A DNA stretch of 64,000 nucleotides from DATATV01 sp035551355 (GCA_035551355.1 DASZNF010000034.1:1-64000); one strand, 5' to 3'. Shown: positions 1-9,083, counted from the stretch's first letter. Program-made: numbers and translations. The notes: generated from the sequence alone by a model not told the origin.

Positions 1-1
1 C

Positions 2-544
2 CACTACGTGCTGTTCGGCACCATCGTGTTCGCCACCTACGCCGGCATCTACTTCTGGTTCCCCAAGATGACCGGCCGGATGCTCAACGAGTCGCTGGGC
101 AAGCTGCATTTCTGGACCACGTTCATCGGGTTCCACCTGACCTTCCTGGTGCAGCACTGGCTGGGCGCGGAAGGCATGCCCCGCCGCTACGCCGACTACC
201 TGCCCAGCGACGGGTTCACCACGCTGAACACGATCTCCACCATCGGCTCCTACGTGCTGGGCGCCTCGGTGCTGCCCTTCGTCTACAACGTGTTCAAGTC
301 CTACCGCTACGGCGAGGTCGTCGAGGTGGACGATCCGTGGGGCTACGGCAACTCCCTGGAGTGGGCCACTTCCTGCCCGCCGCCGCGGCACAACTTCACC
401 GAGCTGCCCCGGATCCGGTCCGAGCGTCCCGCGTTCGAGCTGCACTACCCGCACATGATCGAACGCTGGCGGCGCGAGGCGGGGTTGGACCAGCACGGCC
501 ATGGCCACGAGAACGAAGCCCTGGTCGGCGACAGCGTCAAGTAG
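2..544 (+). CDS. ctaD: Cytochrome c oxidase subunit I, C-terminal part (5' end outside window)
   Basis: The frame is open from the first full codon of the window, so only the last 180 residues are present. It is the C-terminal part of the heme-copper oxidase catalytic subunit, an inner-membrane protein of the aa3 branch of respiration. Visible landmarks are YFWFPKMTGRML, the helix with HFWTTFIGFHLTF, and the actinobacterial tail with GNSLEWATSCPPPRHNF followed by a His-rich end. The heme and CuB ligands would lie upstream of the window. A strong hairpin follows at 567-605, and serB is next, an order also known from M. tuberculosis. Family assignment is secure. Confidence 0.95.
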   Translation, partial: HYVLFGTIVFATYAGIYFWFPKMTGRMLNESLGKLHFWTTFIGFHLTFLVQHWLGAEGMPRRYADYLPSDGFTTLNTISTIGSYVLGASVLPFVYNVFKSYRYGEVVEVDDPWGYGNSLEWATSCPPPRHNFTELPRIRSERPAFELHYPHMIERWRREAGLDQHGHGHENEALVGDSVK

Positions 545-566
545 TGAGCTGTCCCGCATGGCGCGT

Positions 567-605
567 CGAGCCCCGGTCTCCACCGATACGGTGGGCCGGG
601 GCTCG
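567..605 (+). terminator. Hairpin terminator after ctaD
   Basis: A 10-bp GC-rich stem (CGAGCCCCGG paired with CCGGGGCTCG) encloses a second short stem (CCACC/GGTGG). It lies 22 bases after the ctaD stop and is followed by TCCTATGTT. It has no long T-run, as is usual for high-GC actinobacterial terminators. Confidence 0.7.
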
Positions 606-648
606 TCCTATGTTGGGGCACAAGGATTTCCACGAAGGAGCGTCACAG

Positions 649-1875
649 GTGAGTGACCACAGTGACACGCCCGTGCTGATCACCGTCACCGGCCCGGACC
701 GGCCCGGGGTGTCCTCGGTGCTGTTCGCCGTGCTGACCCGCCACGACGTGGACCTGCTGGACGTGGAGCAGGTGGTCATCCGGGGGAGGCTGGTGCTGGG
801 CGTGCTGGTGGCCGAGCCGCGCGACCCGGAAGGGCTGCAGGAGTCGGTCGAACAGGCCATGGCCACCGTGGCCATGCACGTCGAGGTGCGGGTCGGCGAG
901 GACGCCACCGCCCAGGCCGCGCTGGGTTCCACGCACGTCCTCGTGGCGCTGGGACACCCGGTGACCGCGCGCGCGTTCACCGAGGTGGCCCGGAAACTGG
1001 CCTCGCTGGAGGTGAACATCGACGCCATCCGGCGGGTGGCCGACTACCCGGTGACCGGCCTCGAACTGCGGGTGTCGGTGCGCGAGGACCTGCCCACCGC
1101 GGACGAGCAGCTGCGCTCGGCGTTGGCCGAGGTGGCCGCCCGGGTGGGCCTGGACATCGCGGTCGAGCGGGCCGGGTTGACCCGGCGGGCCAAGCGGCTG
1201 GTGGTGTTCGATGTGGACTCGACCCTCGTACAGGGCGAGGTGATCGAGATGCTGGCCGCCCACGCCGGGCGGGAGGCCGAGGTCAAGGCGGTCACCGAGG
1301 CGGCCATGCGGGGCGAGCTGGACTTCGCCGAATCCCTGCGCCGCCGGGTGGCCGTGCTGGCCGGGCTGCCCGAGTCGGTGCTGGACGACGTGGCCAAGAA
1401 CCTGCTTCTGACCCCCGGCGCGCGCACCACGGTGCGCACCCTGAAGCGGCTGGGTTTCCGGTGTGGCGTGGTGTCCGGCGGGTTCTCCCGGATCATCGAC
1501 CGGCTGGCCGCCGATCTGGGCCTGGACTTCACCGCCGCCAACGACCTGGAGATCGTGGACGGCAAGCTGACCGGCCGGGTGTCCGGGCGGATCATCGACC
1601 GCGAGGGCAAGGCGGTGGCGCTGCGCGAGTTCGCCGAGGCGGCCGACGTCCCGCTGGCCCAGTGCGTCGCGGTCGGCGACGGCGCCAACGACATCGACAT
1701 GATCACCGCGGCCGGGCTGGGCATCGCCTTCAACGGCAAGCCCGCGCTGCGCGAGGTGGCCGACACCGCGCTGTCCCACCCGTATCTGGACGCGGTGCTG
1801 TTCGTGCTCGGGGTGACCCGGGCCGAGGTGGAGGCGGCGGACGCAGCCGACGGACTGGAGCCGGTGCGGTTGTGA
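649..1875 (+). CDS. serB: Phosphoserine phosphatase SerB with tandem ACT domains
   Basis: A cytoplasmic HAD-family hydrolase of 408 residues that converts O-phosphoserine to serine, the last step of serine biosynthesis. Residues 1-170 hold two ACT-like regulatory repeats starting with VLITVTGPDRPGV. The HAD nucleophile motif DVDST lies near residue 187, and the Mg-binding motif VGDGANDIDMI near residue 341. The GTG start at 649 was chosen because GAAGGAG sits just upstream and the ACT fold begins immediately. It overlaps the next gene by GTGA, implying translational coupling. Its substrate O-phosphoserine is also the acceptor substrate of the CysM encoded at 13.9 kb, so both branches of phosphoserine use lie in this window. 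Confidence 0.95.
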   Translation: MSDHSDTPVLITVTGPDRPGVSSVLFAVLTRHDVDLLDVEQVVIRGRLVLGVLVAEPRDPEGLQESVEQAMATVAMHVEVRVGEDATAQAALGSTHVLVALGHPVTARAFTEVARKLASLEVNIDAIRRVADYPVTGLELRVSVREDLPTADEQLRSALAEVAARVGLDIAVERAGLTRRAKRLVVFDVDSTLVQGEVIEMLAAHAGREAEVKAVTEAAMRGELDFAESLRRRVAVLAGLPESVLDDVAKNLLLTPGARTTVRTLKRLGFRCGVVSGGFSRIIDRLAADLGLDFTAANDLEIVDGKLTGRVSGRIIDREGKAVALREFAEAADVPLAQCVAVGDGANDIDMITAAGLGIAFNGKPALREVADTALSHPYLDAVLFVLGVTRAEVEAADAADGLEPVRL

Positions 1876-2711
1876 ATCCCGAGCATGTGCTCGCCCCGCT
1901 GGCCGCCCGCTACGCGGATTGGCTGGCCCTGCCCGATTCCGCCGTACCGTCCACAGTGGACGCGGCCGACGGCGATGCGGTGTGGGCGATGCCGGTGATC
2001 CTGCGCATCGAGCGGGCGCAGCCGCCGGCGCGTACCGCGCTGCTGGAGGCGGCCGCCGCCGCGGCGGTCGCGGTGTGCCTGGATCCGCGGGCGCAGCCGG
2101 GTGAGCCGTGGCACGCCCCGCTGGTGCACTGGACCGCGCGCAACATCCGCAAGGTGGCCCGGCGGGCCCGGGGCGCGCACTGGAGCGCGGTGCAGGATCT
2201 GGACGGGGTCACCGTGACTGTGGGCGGCGCGTCGGCGCGGGCGCTGTTGCCCGGACCGGTGGACGGGCTGCCCAAAGAGGTGAGCCGGCTGCAGATCTCC
2301 GGTAGCGAGCTGCCCGCCGACGCCCCGTCCGCGCCCGATCCCGGATTGCCGGTGTTGTGGCTGGACCCGGCGGTGACCATGACCGCGGGCAAGGCCGCCG
2401 CGCAGGTCGGGCACGGCGCGATGCTGCTGGCCACCCTGCTGGCCGCCTCGGACGCCGAGGCGGAGCTGGCCGGCTGGGCCGAGGCCGGGTTCCGCTGCGC
2501 GGTGCGCACGGCCGCGCCGCGGACCTGGGCCGCGCTGGCTCCGGCCGGGGCGCCGTGGGCGGCCTGGCGCGACCGGCGGGTGGTCGCGGTCCGGGACGCC
2601 GGGTTCACCGAGGTCGCCCCGGGCACGGTGACCGTGGTGGCCCAGTGGCCGGAGAAGTTCGCCCCGGCCCTCGGTTCGGACGCCGACGCGGCCGATTCCG
2701 GCCGACAGTAA
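1872..2711 (+). CDS. Pth2-like peptidyl-tRNA hydrolase domain protein
   Basis: 279 residues. The C-terminal part, from about residue 155, carries the Pth2 signature MTAGKAAAQVGHGAM, in which Lys and His match conserved positions of the archaeal/eukaryotic-type peptidyl-tRNA hydrolase 2 fold. The N-terminal 150 residues are an Ala/Pro-rich domain without a motif I recognise. The GTG start overlaps the serB stop (GTGA), so the two are probably translated together. Bacteria normally use Pth1, so this copy may release peptides from a subset of tRNAs or have another role. The fold call is good and the reaction is inferred. Confidence 0.75.
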   Translation: MNPEHVLAPLAARYADWLALPDSAVPSTVDAADGDAVWAMPVILRIERAQPPARTALLEAAAAAAVAVCLDPRAQPGEPWHAPLVHWTARNIRKVARRARGAHWSAVQDLDGVTVTVGGASARALLPGPVDGLPKEVSRLQISGSELPADAPSAPDPGLPVLWLDPAVTMTAGKAAAQVGHGAMLLATLLAASDAEAELAGWAEAGFRCAVRTAAPRTWAALAPAGAPWAAWRDRRVVAVRDAGFTEVAPGTVTVVAQWPEKFAPALGSDADAADSGRQ

Positions 2712-2865
2712 CTTCCAAGAATCGGCTGGAACTGCGGAAACCCTTGCCACTGACCGATTCCGGTCGAGTTGTTGACGGTTGACCCTTGTTGTCTGGACGT
2801 CGTTGGCTGGGTAGCTTCAAGACCGGTTCGGGGCGTGACAACGTTGTCAGGAAGGTGTGGGCGTG

Positions 2866-4344
2866 ATGGGCGTTGACCCGATGGCGGGGCGTGGACTGTC
2901 CAGACGAGGCATGCTCGCGGCGCTGGCCGCGGCCGGCGGGCTGAGTCTGGCCGGGGGCCTGACCGGGCCGCTGAGCGCGGCCGCGGCCACCGCGACACCG
3001 AACGGGGGCCCGGCCGCCGCGGGCGCCGGGACGAAGGTGCCCCCGGCGGAGGTCGCCGCGGCCGAGATCAAGGCCGAATTCCTGCACGCCTGGAACGGGT
3101 ACAAGAAATTCGCCTGGGGACACGACCAGGTGAATCCGGTTTCCGGCACGGCGAGCGAGTTCTTCGTGGACGGCCACCCGATCGGCCTGTCCATCATCGA
3201 GGCGCTGGACACCCTGTACGTGATGGAACTGGACCAGGATCTGGCCGAGGGCATCGCGTGGATCGAGAAGAACCTCGACTTCGACATCGACGGCGACTTC
3301 CATGTGTTCGAGGCGATCATCCGCGTCGTCGGTGGCCTGCTCGCCGGATACCTGGCCACCGGCAACAAGAAACTGCTCGCGCTGACCGTGGACTGCACCG
3401 ACCGGCTGCTGCCCGCGTTCACCGAGTCGCCGACCGGAATGCCCTACCAGTACGTCAACTTCCACACCGGCGCGGTGTCCGGCAACACCCCGCCGCTGGC
3501 CGAGGTGGGCACCAACATCCTGGAGTTCGGCGTCCTGTCCCAGGTCACCGGCGACCCGAAGTACTACCAGGCCGCGAAAAAGGCGTACCAGGTCGCGATC
3601 GCCAAGCGTTCCTCCATCAACCTGATGGCCACCTACCTCAACGTGGAGACCGGGGCCTGGACCGACTCCACCGACCAGGCGCCCAACCCGCCGGTGGACT
3701 CCTTCTACGAGTACCTGTGGGGCGGCTGGGCGCTGCTGGGCGACAAGGACTGCCGGGACTGGTACCACCTGCTCAACAACGCGATCACCAGGTACCAGGC
3801 CGAGACCTACAACGGCCGCACCTGGTACCGCCAGGTCGACTTCACCACCGGCGCGGTCACCGGCCGCACCCAGTCCGAACTGGCCTCGTTCTACTCCGAA
3901 CTCGTTGCCGCGGGCGGAGATCCGCGGCTGGGCGAGTCCTACTACCGCTCCTGGACCGCGGTGCTGGACCAGTACCCGATCCTGCCCGAGGAGATCGACT
4001 ACACCACCTTCGCGGCCACCTCGAAGGGCAACCAGTTCCGGCCGGAGTACGTCAACGGTTCCTTCGACCTGTACTTCCAGACCCACGACCCGTACTACGC
4101 GGCCACCGCGTACCAGTATTTCCAAGGCATGAAACAGAACGCCCGGGTGGCCAACGGGTACACCATCGTCAACGACGTGACCACCACGCCGATGACCCTT
4201 GGCGATCTGATGCCGGCCTACGGGTTCGCGGAGAACTTCAAGTACCTGTACCTGATCTTCGCCAACTCGCCGCGGTTCAACAGCCACGACTTCTACCTGT
4301 CCACCGAGGGAAAGGTGCTGCGCGGCCTGATTCGCGAGCACTGA
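2866..4344 (+). CDS. Tat-exported glycoside hydrolase family 47 (alpha-mannosidase)
   Basis: About 492 residues. The N-terminus has a Tat signal (LSRRGML then a long Ala/Gly/Leu stretch), so the enzyme is probably exported folded. The rest matches the GH47 (alpha/alpha)7 barrel: EALDTLYVMELDQDL near residue 110, SELASFYSELV near 345, AYGFAENFKYLYLIF near 455 and NSHDFYLSTEGKVL at the end, the last matching the Thr-Glu pair that binds Ca2+ in the family. GH47 enzymes trim alpha-1,2-linked mannose, so the likely substrate is a mannoconjugate such as lipomannan or environmental glycans. GTG codons at 2857 and 2863 are alternative starts. ATG at 2866 has GGAAGG ten bases upstream. Confidence 0.85.
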   Translation: MGVDPMAGRGLSRRGMLAALAAAGGLSLAGGLTGPLSAAAATATPNGGPAAAGAGTKVPPAEVAAAEIKAEFLHAWNGYKKFAWGHDQVNPVSGTASEFFVDGHPIGLSIIEALDTLYVMELDQDLAEGIAWIEKNLDFDIDGDFHVFEAIIRVVGGLLAGYLATGNKKLLALTVDCTDRLLPAFTESPTGMPYQYVNFHTGAVSGNTPPLAEVGTNILEFGVLSQVTGDPKYYQAAKKAYQVAIAKRSSINLMATYLNVETGAWTDSTDQAPNPPVDSFYEYLWGGWALLGDKDCRDWYHLLNNAITRYQAETYNGRTWYRQVDFTTGAVTGRTQSELASFYSELVAAGGDPRLGESYYRSWTAVLDQYPILPEEIDYTTFAATSKGNQFRPEYVNGSFDLYFQTHDPYYAATAYQYFQGMKQNARVANGYTIVNDVTTTPMTLGDLMPAYGFAENFKYLYLIFANSPRFNSHDFYLSTEGKVLRGLIREH

Positions 4345-4371
4345 GCCAAAACTGCCGCGGGCTGGGTTCGC

Positions 4372-6423
4372 TCAGCCCGCGGCGGCGTCCAGCCGGCGCA
4401 GCGCGCCGCGCACCACCTCCGGGTCGGTGGTGGCCCAGAACGGGGGCAGCGAGGCCCGCAGGAAACCGCCGTAGCGGGCGGTGGCCAGTCGCTGGTCCAG
4501 GATCGCCACCACGCCCTTGTCGTTGGTGGAACGCAACAACCGGCCCGCGCCCTGGGCCAGCAGCAGCGCGGCGTGCGTGGCGGCCACGGTGAGGAACCCG
4601 TTGCCGCCGCGCGCGGCCACCGCCCGCTGCCGGGCCGAGGCCAGCGGATCGTCCGGGCGGGGGAACGGAATCCGGTCCACCACAACCAGTTGCAGCGACG
4701 GACCGGGCACGTCCACGCCCTGCCACAGCGACAGTGTGCCGAACAGGCAGGTGCGCGGATCGTCGGCGAACTTGCTGACCAGCAGCGAGGTGGCATCCTC
4801 GCCCTGGCACAGGATCGGGTACTCGGTCTTGTCCCGCAACGCCTCGGCCGCCTGCTTGGCCGCGCGCATCGAGGAGAACAGTCCCAGCGTGCGCCCGCCG
4901 GCCGCCTCGATCAGCTCGCGCAGTTCGTCCAAATAGGACTGTTGTAGCCCGTCCCGGCCCGGCGGCGGCAGATGCTTTGCCACGTAGAGGATTCCGGTGC
5001 GCTCGTGCTGGAACGGCGAGCCGACGTCCAGCCCGGTCCACCGCGGACCGTCGACGGCGTCGGAGGGAACCGGTTTGTCGGTGGCCGCGCCCTCGGCCTT
5101 GCGGGCCGGCTCGGAGTTCACCGGCAGGCCCCACTGCCGGGCCAGCGTGTCGAACGCGCCGCCCAGGGTCAGCGTGGCCGAGGTGAGCACCGTGGTGTGC
5201 TGGCCGAACAACCGTTCGCGCAGCAGACCGCCAACGCCCAGCGGCGCCACCTTCAGCGAGTTGGCCCGGTCCATGCCCTCACCCGAGGCCCACACCACGT
5301 CCCGGCGCTTGCCCTCCTCCTCGTCGAACGCCTCCAACAGCCGCTGCGCGGTGTCGTGCGTCTCGTCCAACATGGCGCGGGCCAGTTTCAACGCGGTGGC
5401 GTCCGCCACGTTGTCCTTGTTCTGCGCGCGATCCGGGCCCAGCCCGGACAGGCAGGCGTGCGCCGCGTCGCGCACCGCGCGCAATGTGTTGCGCAGCGGT
5501 TCGGACATCGCGTCCAGCCGGCCGATGGGCATCTCGGTGAGCATCAGGGTCAGCCCGTCGCCCGCCTCGGCCAGCCGGTCGGCCACGTCCTGGGAGATGA
5601 TCCGGCCCGCCCGCCGGGCCGCCGCGCCCGCGGTCGATCCGGACAGTTCCGCGGTGGCCACCGAGGTGACCCGGTCGACCAGATCGTGCGCCTCGTCCAC
5701 GACCACCACGTCGTGTTCGGGCAGCACCTGGTAGCCCTCAAGGGCGTTGATGGCCAGCAGCGCGTGGTTGGTGACCACCACGTCGGCCTTGCCCGCCTCG
5801 GCCCGCGCCTTCTCCGCGAAGCAGTCGGTGCCGATCGGGCAGCGGGACACGCCAAGGCATTCCCGCGCGGTGACCGACACCTGGCGCCAGGCCTGCTCGG
5901 TCACCCCGGGCACCAGCTCGTCCCGGTCGCCGGTCTCGGTGTCGCTGGACCATTCGTGCAGCCGCCGCATCTGCCGGCCGAGCGCCGACGCGGCGAACGG
6001 GTCGAACAGCGCGTTGTCGTCGGGTTCCTCGGGGGCGCCGGTGTGCACCCGGTGCATGCACAGGTAGTTGCGGCGGCCCTTGAGGATGGCGAACGTGGGT
6101 TCCCGGCCCAGCAACGGTTTGAGCGCCTTGGCCAGCCGGGGCAGATCCCGGTCCACCAGCTGGCGCTGCAACGCGATGGTCGCGGTGGACACCACCACGG
6201 TGGCGTCCTCGGCGACCGCGTGCCGGATGGCCGGGATCAGGTAGGCCAGCGACTTTCCGGTGCCGGTGCCTGCCTGCACGGCCAGGTGCTCGCCGGAGCG
6301 GATGCTCTTGGCCACCGCCTCGGCCATCTCGACCTGCCCGGGCCGCTCGGCCCCGCCGACCGCCTCGACCGCGGCATGCAGGAGAGCGGACACACCGGGC
6401 ACGGTCGACACAGAGCTGGGCAC
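4372..6423 (-). CDS. dinG: DinG/XPD-like ATP-dependent DNA helicase
   Basis: A 683-residue superfamily 2 helicase. Walker A (AGTGTGKSLAYL) lies near residue 52 and the DEAH box (VVVDEAHDL) near 230. Between them, cysteines at NYLCMHR and in ECLGVSRCPIGTDCF supply four ligands for an Fe-S cluster as in XPD/DinG. The C-terminal motifs LFGTLSLWQGVDVPG and QGAGRLLRS complete the helicase core. Such enzymes unwind DNA 5'-3' and resolve R-loops and unusual structures. The gene converges on the GH47 gene. The same gene lies next to pncB in mycobacteria, here separated by accessory genes. Confidence 0.92.
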   Translation of the reverse strand: MPSSVSTVPGVSALLHAAVEAVGGAERPGQVEMAEAVAKSIRSGEHLAVQAGTGTGKSLAYLIPAIRHAVAEDATVVVSTATIALQRQLVDRDLPRLAKALKPLLGREPTFAILKGRRNYLCMHRVHTGAPEEPDDNALFDPFAASALGRQMRRLHEWSSDTETGDRDELVPGVTEQAWRQVSVTARECLGVSRCPIGTDCFAEKARAEAGKADVVVTNHALLAINALEGYQVLPEHDVVVVDEAHDLVDRVTSVATAELSGSTAGAAARRAGRIISQDVADRLAEAGDGLTLMLTEMPIGRLDAMSEPLRNTLRAVRDAAHACLSGLGPDRAQNKDNVADATALKLARAMLDETHDTAQRLLEAFDEEEGKRRDVVWASGEGMDRANSLKVAPLGVGGLLRERLFGQHTTVLTSATLTLGGAFDTLARQWGLPVNSEPARKAEGAATDKPVPSDAVDGPRWTGLDVGSPFQHERTGILYVAKHLPPPGRDGLQQSYLDELRELIEAAGGRTLGLFSSMRAAKQAAEALRDKTEYPILCQGEDATSLLVSKFADDPRTCLFGTLSLWQGVDVPGPSLQLVVVDRIPFPRPDDPLASARQRAVAARGGNGFLTVAATHAALLLAQGAGRLLRSTNDKGVVAILDQRLATARYGGFLRASLPPFWATTDPEVVRGALRRLDAAAG

Positions 6424-6448
6424 CCCTGGAATTTACCCGGTCGCCCCG

Positions 6449-7225
6449 TCAGCCCTTCGCAGCCTCGGCCAGGTCGGGACGGCACTCGGCCAGGATGCGC
6501 TGTCCGAGGGTGACCACGGCCTGGACATGCGCGATGGTCAGCGGGATGTCCTCGCCGGCGCGCAGGGCCACGATGTCCAGCAGCGGTTCGCGCAGGTCCG
6601 GCCAGTGTTCGGCGGCCAACTCGGTGGCCTGGGTCTTGCTGATGATCTCCATGGCCCGGATGTTGTGCCACAACCGAGCGGGCCCGGTGCCCAGCCAGAT
6701 CAGCTGGTAGGCCGGCACCGGTTCGCCCGCCTCGAAATCGGGCAGCCGCCGCTGGGCATGCTCGATCAGCGGCAGCCAGTAGCCGACCAGGTTCTCCCGG
6801 GCGTAGGCGCGCAGCTCCTCCGGGTTGGCCGGCAGCGCGGGCGGCGTGCCGCGCAGGGTGGCCGAGTAGCGGGCCAGAGACATCTGCAGCACCGGTTGCA
6901 GCTGGCCGTAGGCGTCTCGCTCGTCCGGCCAGGACAGTGCCCACGGCACGTCCTCGATCCGGTCGTACCGGCCGTCCAGGCTGCCCTCGGGCAGGTACAC
7001 GCCCTCCACGATGCACGGCGTGCCGCGGTGCGCCGGGGCCAGTTCGGCGATGTCGGCCCGGTCGGTCAGCTCCACGCAGATGTCCAGATCGGACGCGCCC
7101 GAGCGGTAGTCGCCGAGGGTGGCCGAGCCGACCAGGTGGAAACCGGACACCAGACCGGGCGCGAGCGCGTCCAGCCGGGCCAGGTGATCGGCAGCGTCCC
7201 GCTCGGCCTGCGGATCCAAGCTCAC
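6449..7225 (-). CDS. Nucleotidyltransferase-fold protein
   Basis: 258 residues. Near the N-terminus is the pol-beta nucleotidyltransferase motif: GSATLGDYRSGASDLDICVE gives the G-S...D-x-D metal-binding pattern. The remainder is helical (HIRAMEI-like segments, ending in CRPDLAEAAKG), resembling the helical C-terminus of aminoglycoside nucleotidyltransferases and their uncharacterised relatives. Substrate cannot be told from sequence. Resistance-type adenylylation of a small molecule is one possibility and a housekeeping role another. It lies 25 bases beyond dinG on the same strand. Confidence 0.7.
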   Translation of the reverse strand: MSLDPQAERDAADHLARLDALAPGLVSGFHLVGSATLGDYRSGASDLDICVELTDRADIAELAPAHRGTPCIVEGVYLPEGSLDGRYDRIEDVPWALSWPDERDAYGQLQPVLQMSLARYSATLRGTPPALPANPEELRAYARENLVGYWLPLIEHAQRRLPDFEAGEPVPAYQLIWLGTGPARLWHNIRAMEIISKTQATELAAEHWPDLREPLLDIVALRAGEDIPLTIAHVQAVVTLGQRILAECRPDLAEAAKG

Positions 7226-7249
7226 CCGGCCGAGCCTAGCGCTCCGCGA

Positions 7250-7360
7250 TCAGTGGTCGAGCGCGATCACGCCGTCGGTGACCAGTTCGGCGTCGCGCCG
7301 GGTCTTGGACCAGCCGTTGCGGACACGGATCAACCGGATCAGCGCCCGGGCGGGCGCGGA
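7250..7360 (-). pseudogene. Possible 3' fragment of an unidentified gene
   Basis: The minus strand encodes about 36 residues (ARALIRLIRVRNGWSKT, then RRDAELVTDGVIALDH) ending at a stop at 7250. Upstream in this frame it runs antisense to the epimerase remnant and makes no sensible protein. It looks like the preserved C-terminus of a gene whose 5' part is gone. I do not recognise the family. Confidence 0.3.
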
Positions 7361-7390
7361 GAGGCATGGCCATGGTCGAATCCGGTTGAG

Positions 7391-7819
7391 GTGTTGTTGT
7401 TGGTGGGCGCCCGGCCCGAGGCGATCAAGGCGGCTCCGGTCGCCCTGGCCCTGACCGAACATCCCCGGCTGCGCCCCGTCGCCGTCCACAGTGGACAGCA
7501 CGTGGGCATGGCCGAACAGGCGCTGGCGCCGTTCGGCCTGCGCCCCGAGGAATCCCTTGCGGTGGAACGAAACACCGGCAGTCAGGCCGAGTCGCCGGCC
7601 GCGCTGCTGCCCGCGCTGGACGAGCTGCGCACCCGGCGCGCGCCGGGTGCGGTACTCGTGACCGTGGTGGACGCGATGCGGCACATCGCGCGGGCCGGGC
7701 TGCCCGCGCGCAGCCCGGCGCTGATCGCGGCCGAGGCCGACTGGGCCGCCACCGGCGCGAGCGGATGGAAGCGGTCGAGGCAAGGCGCTGGAAACGTTGT
7801 TGGGCGATACGGTGGTTGA
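7391..7819 (+). pseudogene. Remnant of UDP-N-acetylglucosamine 2-epimerase (WecB-like)
   Basis: About 140 residues match only the N-terminal Rossmann part of the WecB/MnaA family. VLLLVGARPEAIKAAPV corresponds to the family start, followed by the HSGQH motif and the APFGLRPEESL region. The expected VLVQGDTTT motif is replaced by VLVTVVDAMRH, after which similarity is lost and the frame stops at 7819. Catalytic Asp and Glu residues and the whole second domain are missing, so the product cannot be an epimerase. No ribosome binding site precedes the GTG. The fragment lies in an accessory insertion between dinG and pncA. Confidence 0.65.
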
Positions 7820-8044
7820 TCGCTGAGCTGAACGGACCGGGCAATCTGCGCTGAACGGGTGATGAAGAACGGCGGTTCCCCAAACCACGAGTGGGCTAAG
7901 TCACCCCGCCCGCAGGCCACCTGCGCCTGCCTTGATACGGTCCGCTAACGAATCAGCCAGACGTCTGTTGTGTCATTCGGTGAGCTGGTTTGGTGATCGT
8001 CCTATTGCTCTTTTGAGTCACGTGGCAGTTCAGGAGGATTGGCT

Positions 8045-8998
8045 GTGCCCATACCCGTATCCGACGCGTTGGCTGACCAGGGAGACATCGCGGCCGGCAA
8101 GGTCGCCGACCTCCGTCGCCCCGGACGTTATCTGGTCAGCTCTATGCTGGCCGGGTCTTATATCGGGGTTGCGGTTGTTCTGATGTCGGCGGTCGCCGGA
8201 CCGCTGCTGGCGGCGACGTCGCCGTGGACGAAGTTGATCGAGGGCAGCATCTTCGGCGTTGCCCTGACCCTGTGCGTTTTCGCCGGTGCGGAACTGTCCA
8301 CCGGCAACATGATGACCAGTGTTCTCGGGTTGTTCACCCGGCGGATCAGCGTCGGTGGTGCGGTCGGGCTGATCCTCGGCTCGTTCGTCGGCAACCTGAT
8401 CGGCTCGATCGTGTTCTCCTGGATCGTCGAGGTCAGCGGTGTGCTGACCGCGGGCGCCGAGCCGGGCAAGGTCGCCCCCGCTCTGGCCCTGGTCACCAGC
8501 CTGGTCAAGGCCAAGACCGCGGAGTCGGTCAGCGCGCTGTTCTTCCGTGGCGTGCTGTGTAACTTCCTGGTCTGCCTGGCCGTGTGGGCCGCTTCCCGGA
8601 CCAAGTCGGACGGGGCGAAGCTGGCGCTGATCTGGTGGTGCCTGCTCGCCTTCGTGGCCTCCGGCTTCGAGCACGTGGTGGCCAACATGACCACCTTCTC
8701 CCTGGGCATGATGGCCGGCGTGAAGGGCGCGACCCTCGCCGCGTTCGCCAAGAACCTGCTGTTCGTCGGCCTGGGCAACCTGGTCGGTGGCGGTCTGCTG
8801 GTCGGCGCCGCGTACGGCTTCCTGGCCCGCAGCAAGGGCGTCGTGGACGAGGTCGAGCCGGACGCCCCGGTGGTGGCCGCGGCCTCGGCGGTGGACGCCC
8901 CGCAGCAGTCCGACGCGTTCGACAAGGCCGAGGCCGAGGCGGTCGCCGAGGAGCACCCCGCCGAGGAGGACGAGAAAGTGGAGTCCAGTAAGTCCTGA
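8045..8998 (+). CDS. Formate/nitrite transporter (FNT) family channel
   Basis: 317 residues with six predicted membrane helices in the FocA/NirC pattern. Visible family segments are AGSYIGVAVVL, CVFAGAELSTGNMM and FFRGVLCNFLVCLAVW near residue 170. The family passes small monovalent acids such as formate, nitrite or lactate through a pentameric pore. The last 55 residues form a long acidic tail rich in Glu, Asp and Ala, unusual for the family and probably cytoplasmic. GTG at 8045 was chosen because AGGAGG ends seven bases upstream. No formate or nitrite metabolism gene is adjacent, so the substrate is open. Confidence 0.9.
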   Translation: MPIPVSDALADQGDIAAGKVADLRRPGRYLVSSMLAGSYIGVAVVLMSAVAGPLLAATSPWTKLIEGSIFGVALTLCVFAGAELSTGNMMTSVLGLFTRRISVGGAVGLILGSFVGNLIGSIVFSWIVEVSGVLTAGAEPGKVAPALALVTSLVKAKTAESVSALFFRGVLCNFLVCLAVWAASRTKSDGAKLALIWWCLLAFVASGFEHVVANMTTFSLGMMAGVKGATLAAFAKNLLFVGLGNLVGGGLLVGAAYGFLARSKGVVDEVEPDAPVVAAASAVDAPQQSDAFDKAEAEAVAEEHPAEEDEKVESSKS

Positions 8999-9030
8999 CT
9001 CCGATTTTCGTTGTTCTGACGCAACACCTT

Positions 9031-9071
9031 CACCGCCCCGGTCGGTCGAATTCGGACTTACCGGGGCGGTG
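9031..9071. terminator. Bidirectional hairpin terminator
   Basis: A 12-bp perfect stem, CACCGCCCCGGT with ACCGGGGCGGTG, separated by 17 bases. It lies between the converging transporter gene and pncA, so it can end both transcripts. The plus side continues GTGTTGTGTC. Confidence 0.75.
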
Positions 9072-9083
9072 TGTTGTGTCAGC

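Noticed and set aside
643..1779. Long open frame antisense to serB
   Set aside because: It is rich in His, Gly, Arg and Gln with no domain, the usual shadow of a high-GC gene, while serB on the other strand has all catalytic motifs.
4972..6513. 513-codon open frame opposite dinG
   Set aside because: Composition (Gly/Arg/His/Gln) is that of a shadow frame, and dinG has complete helicase and Fe-S motifs.
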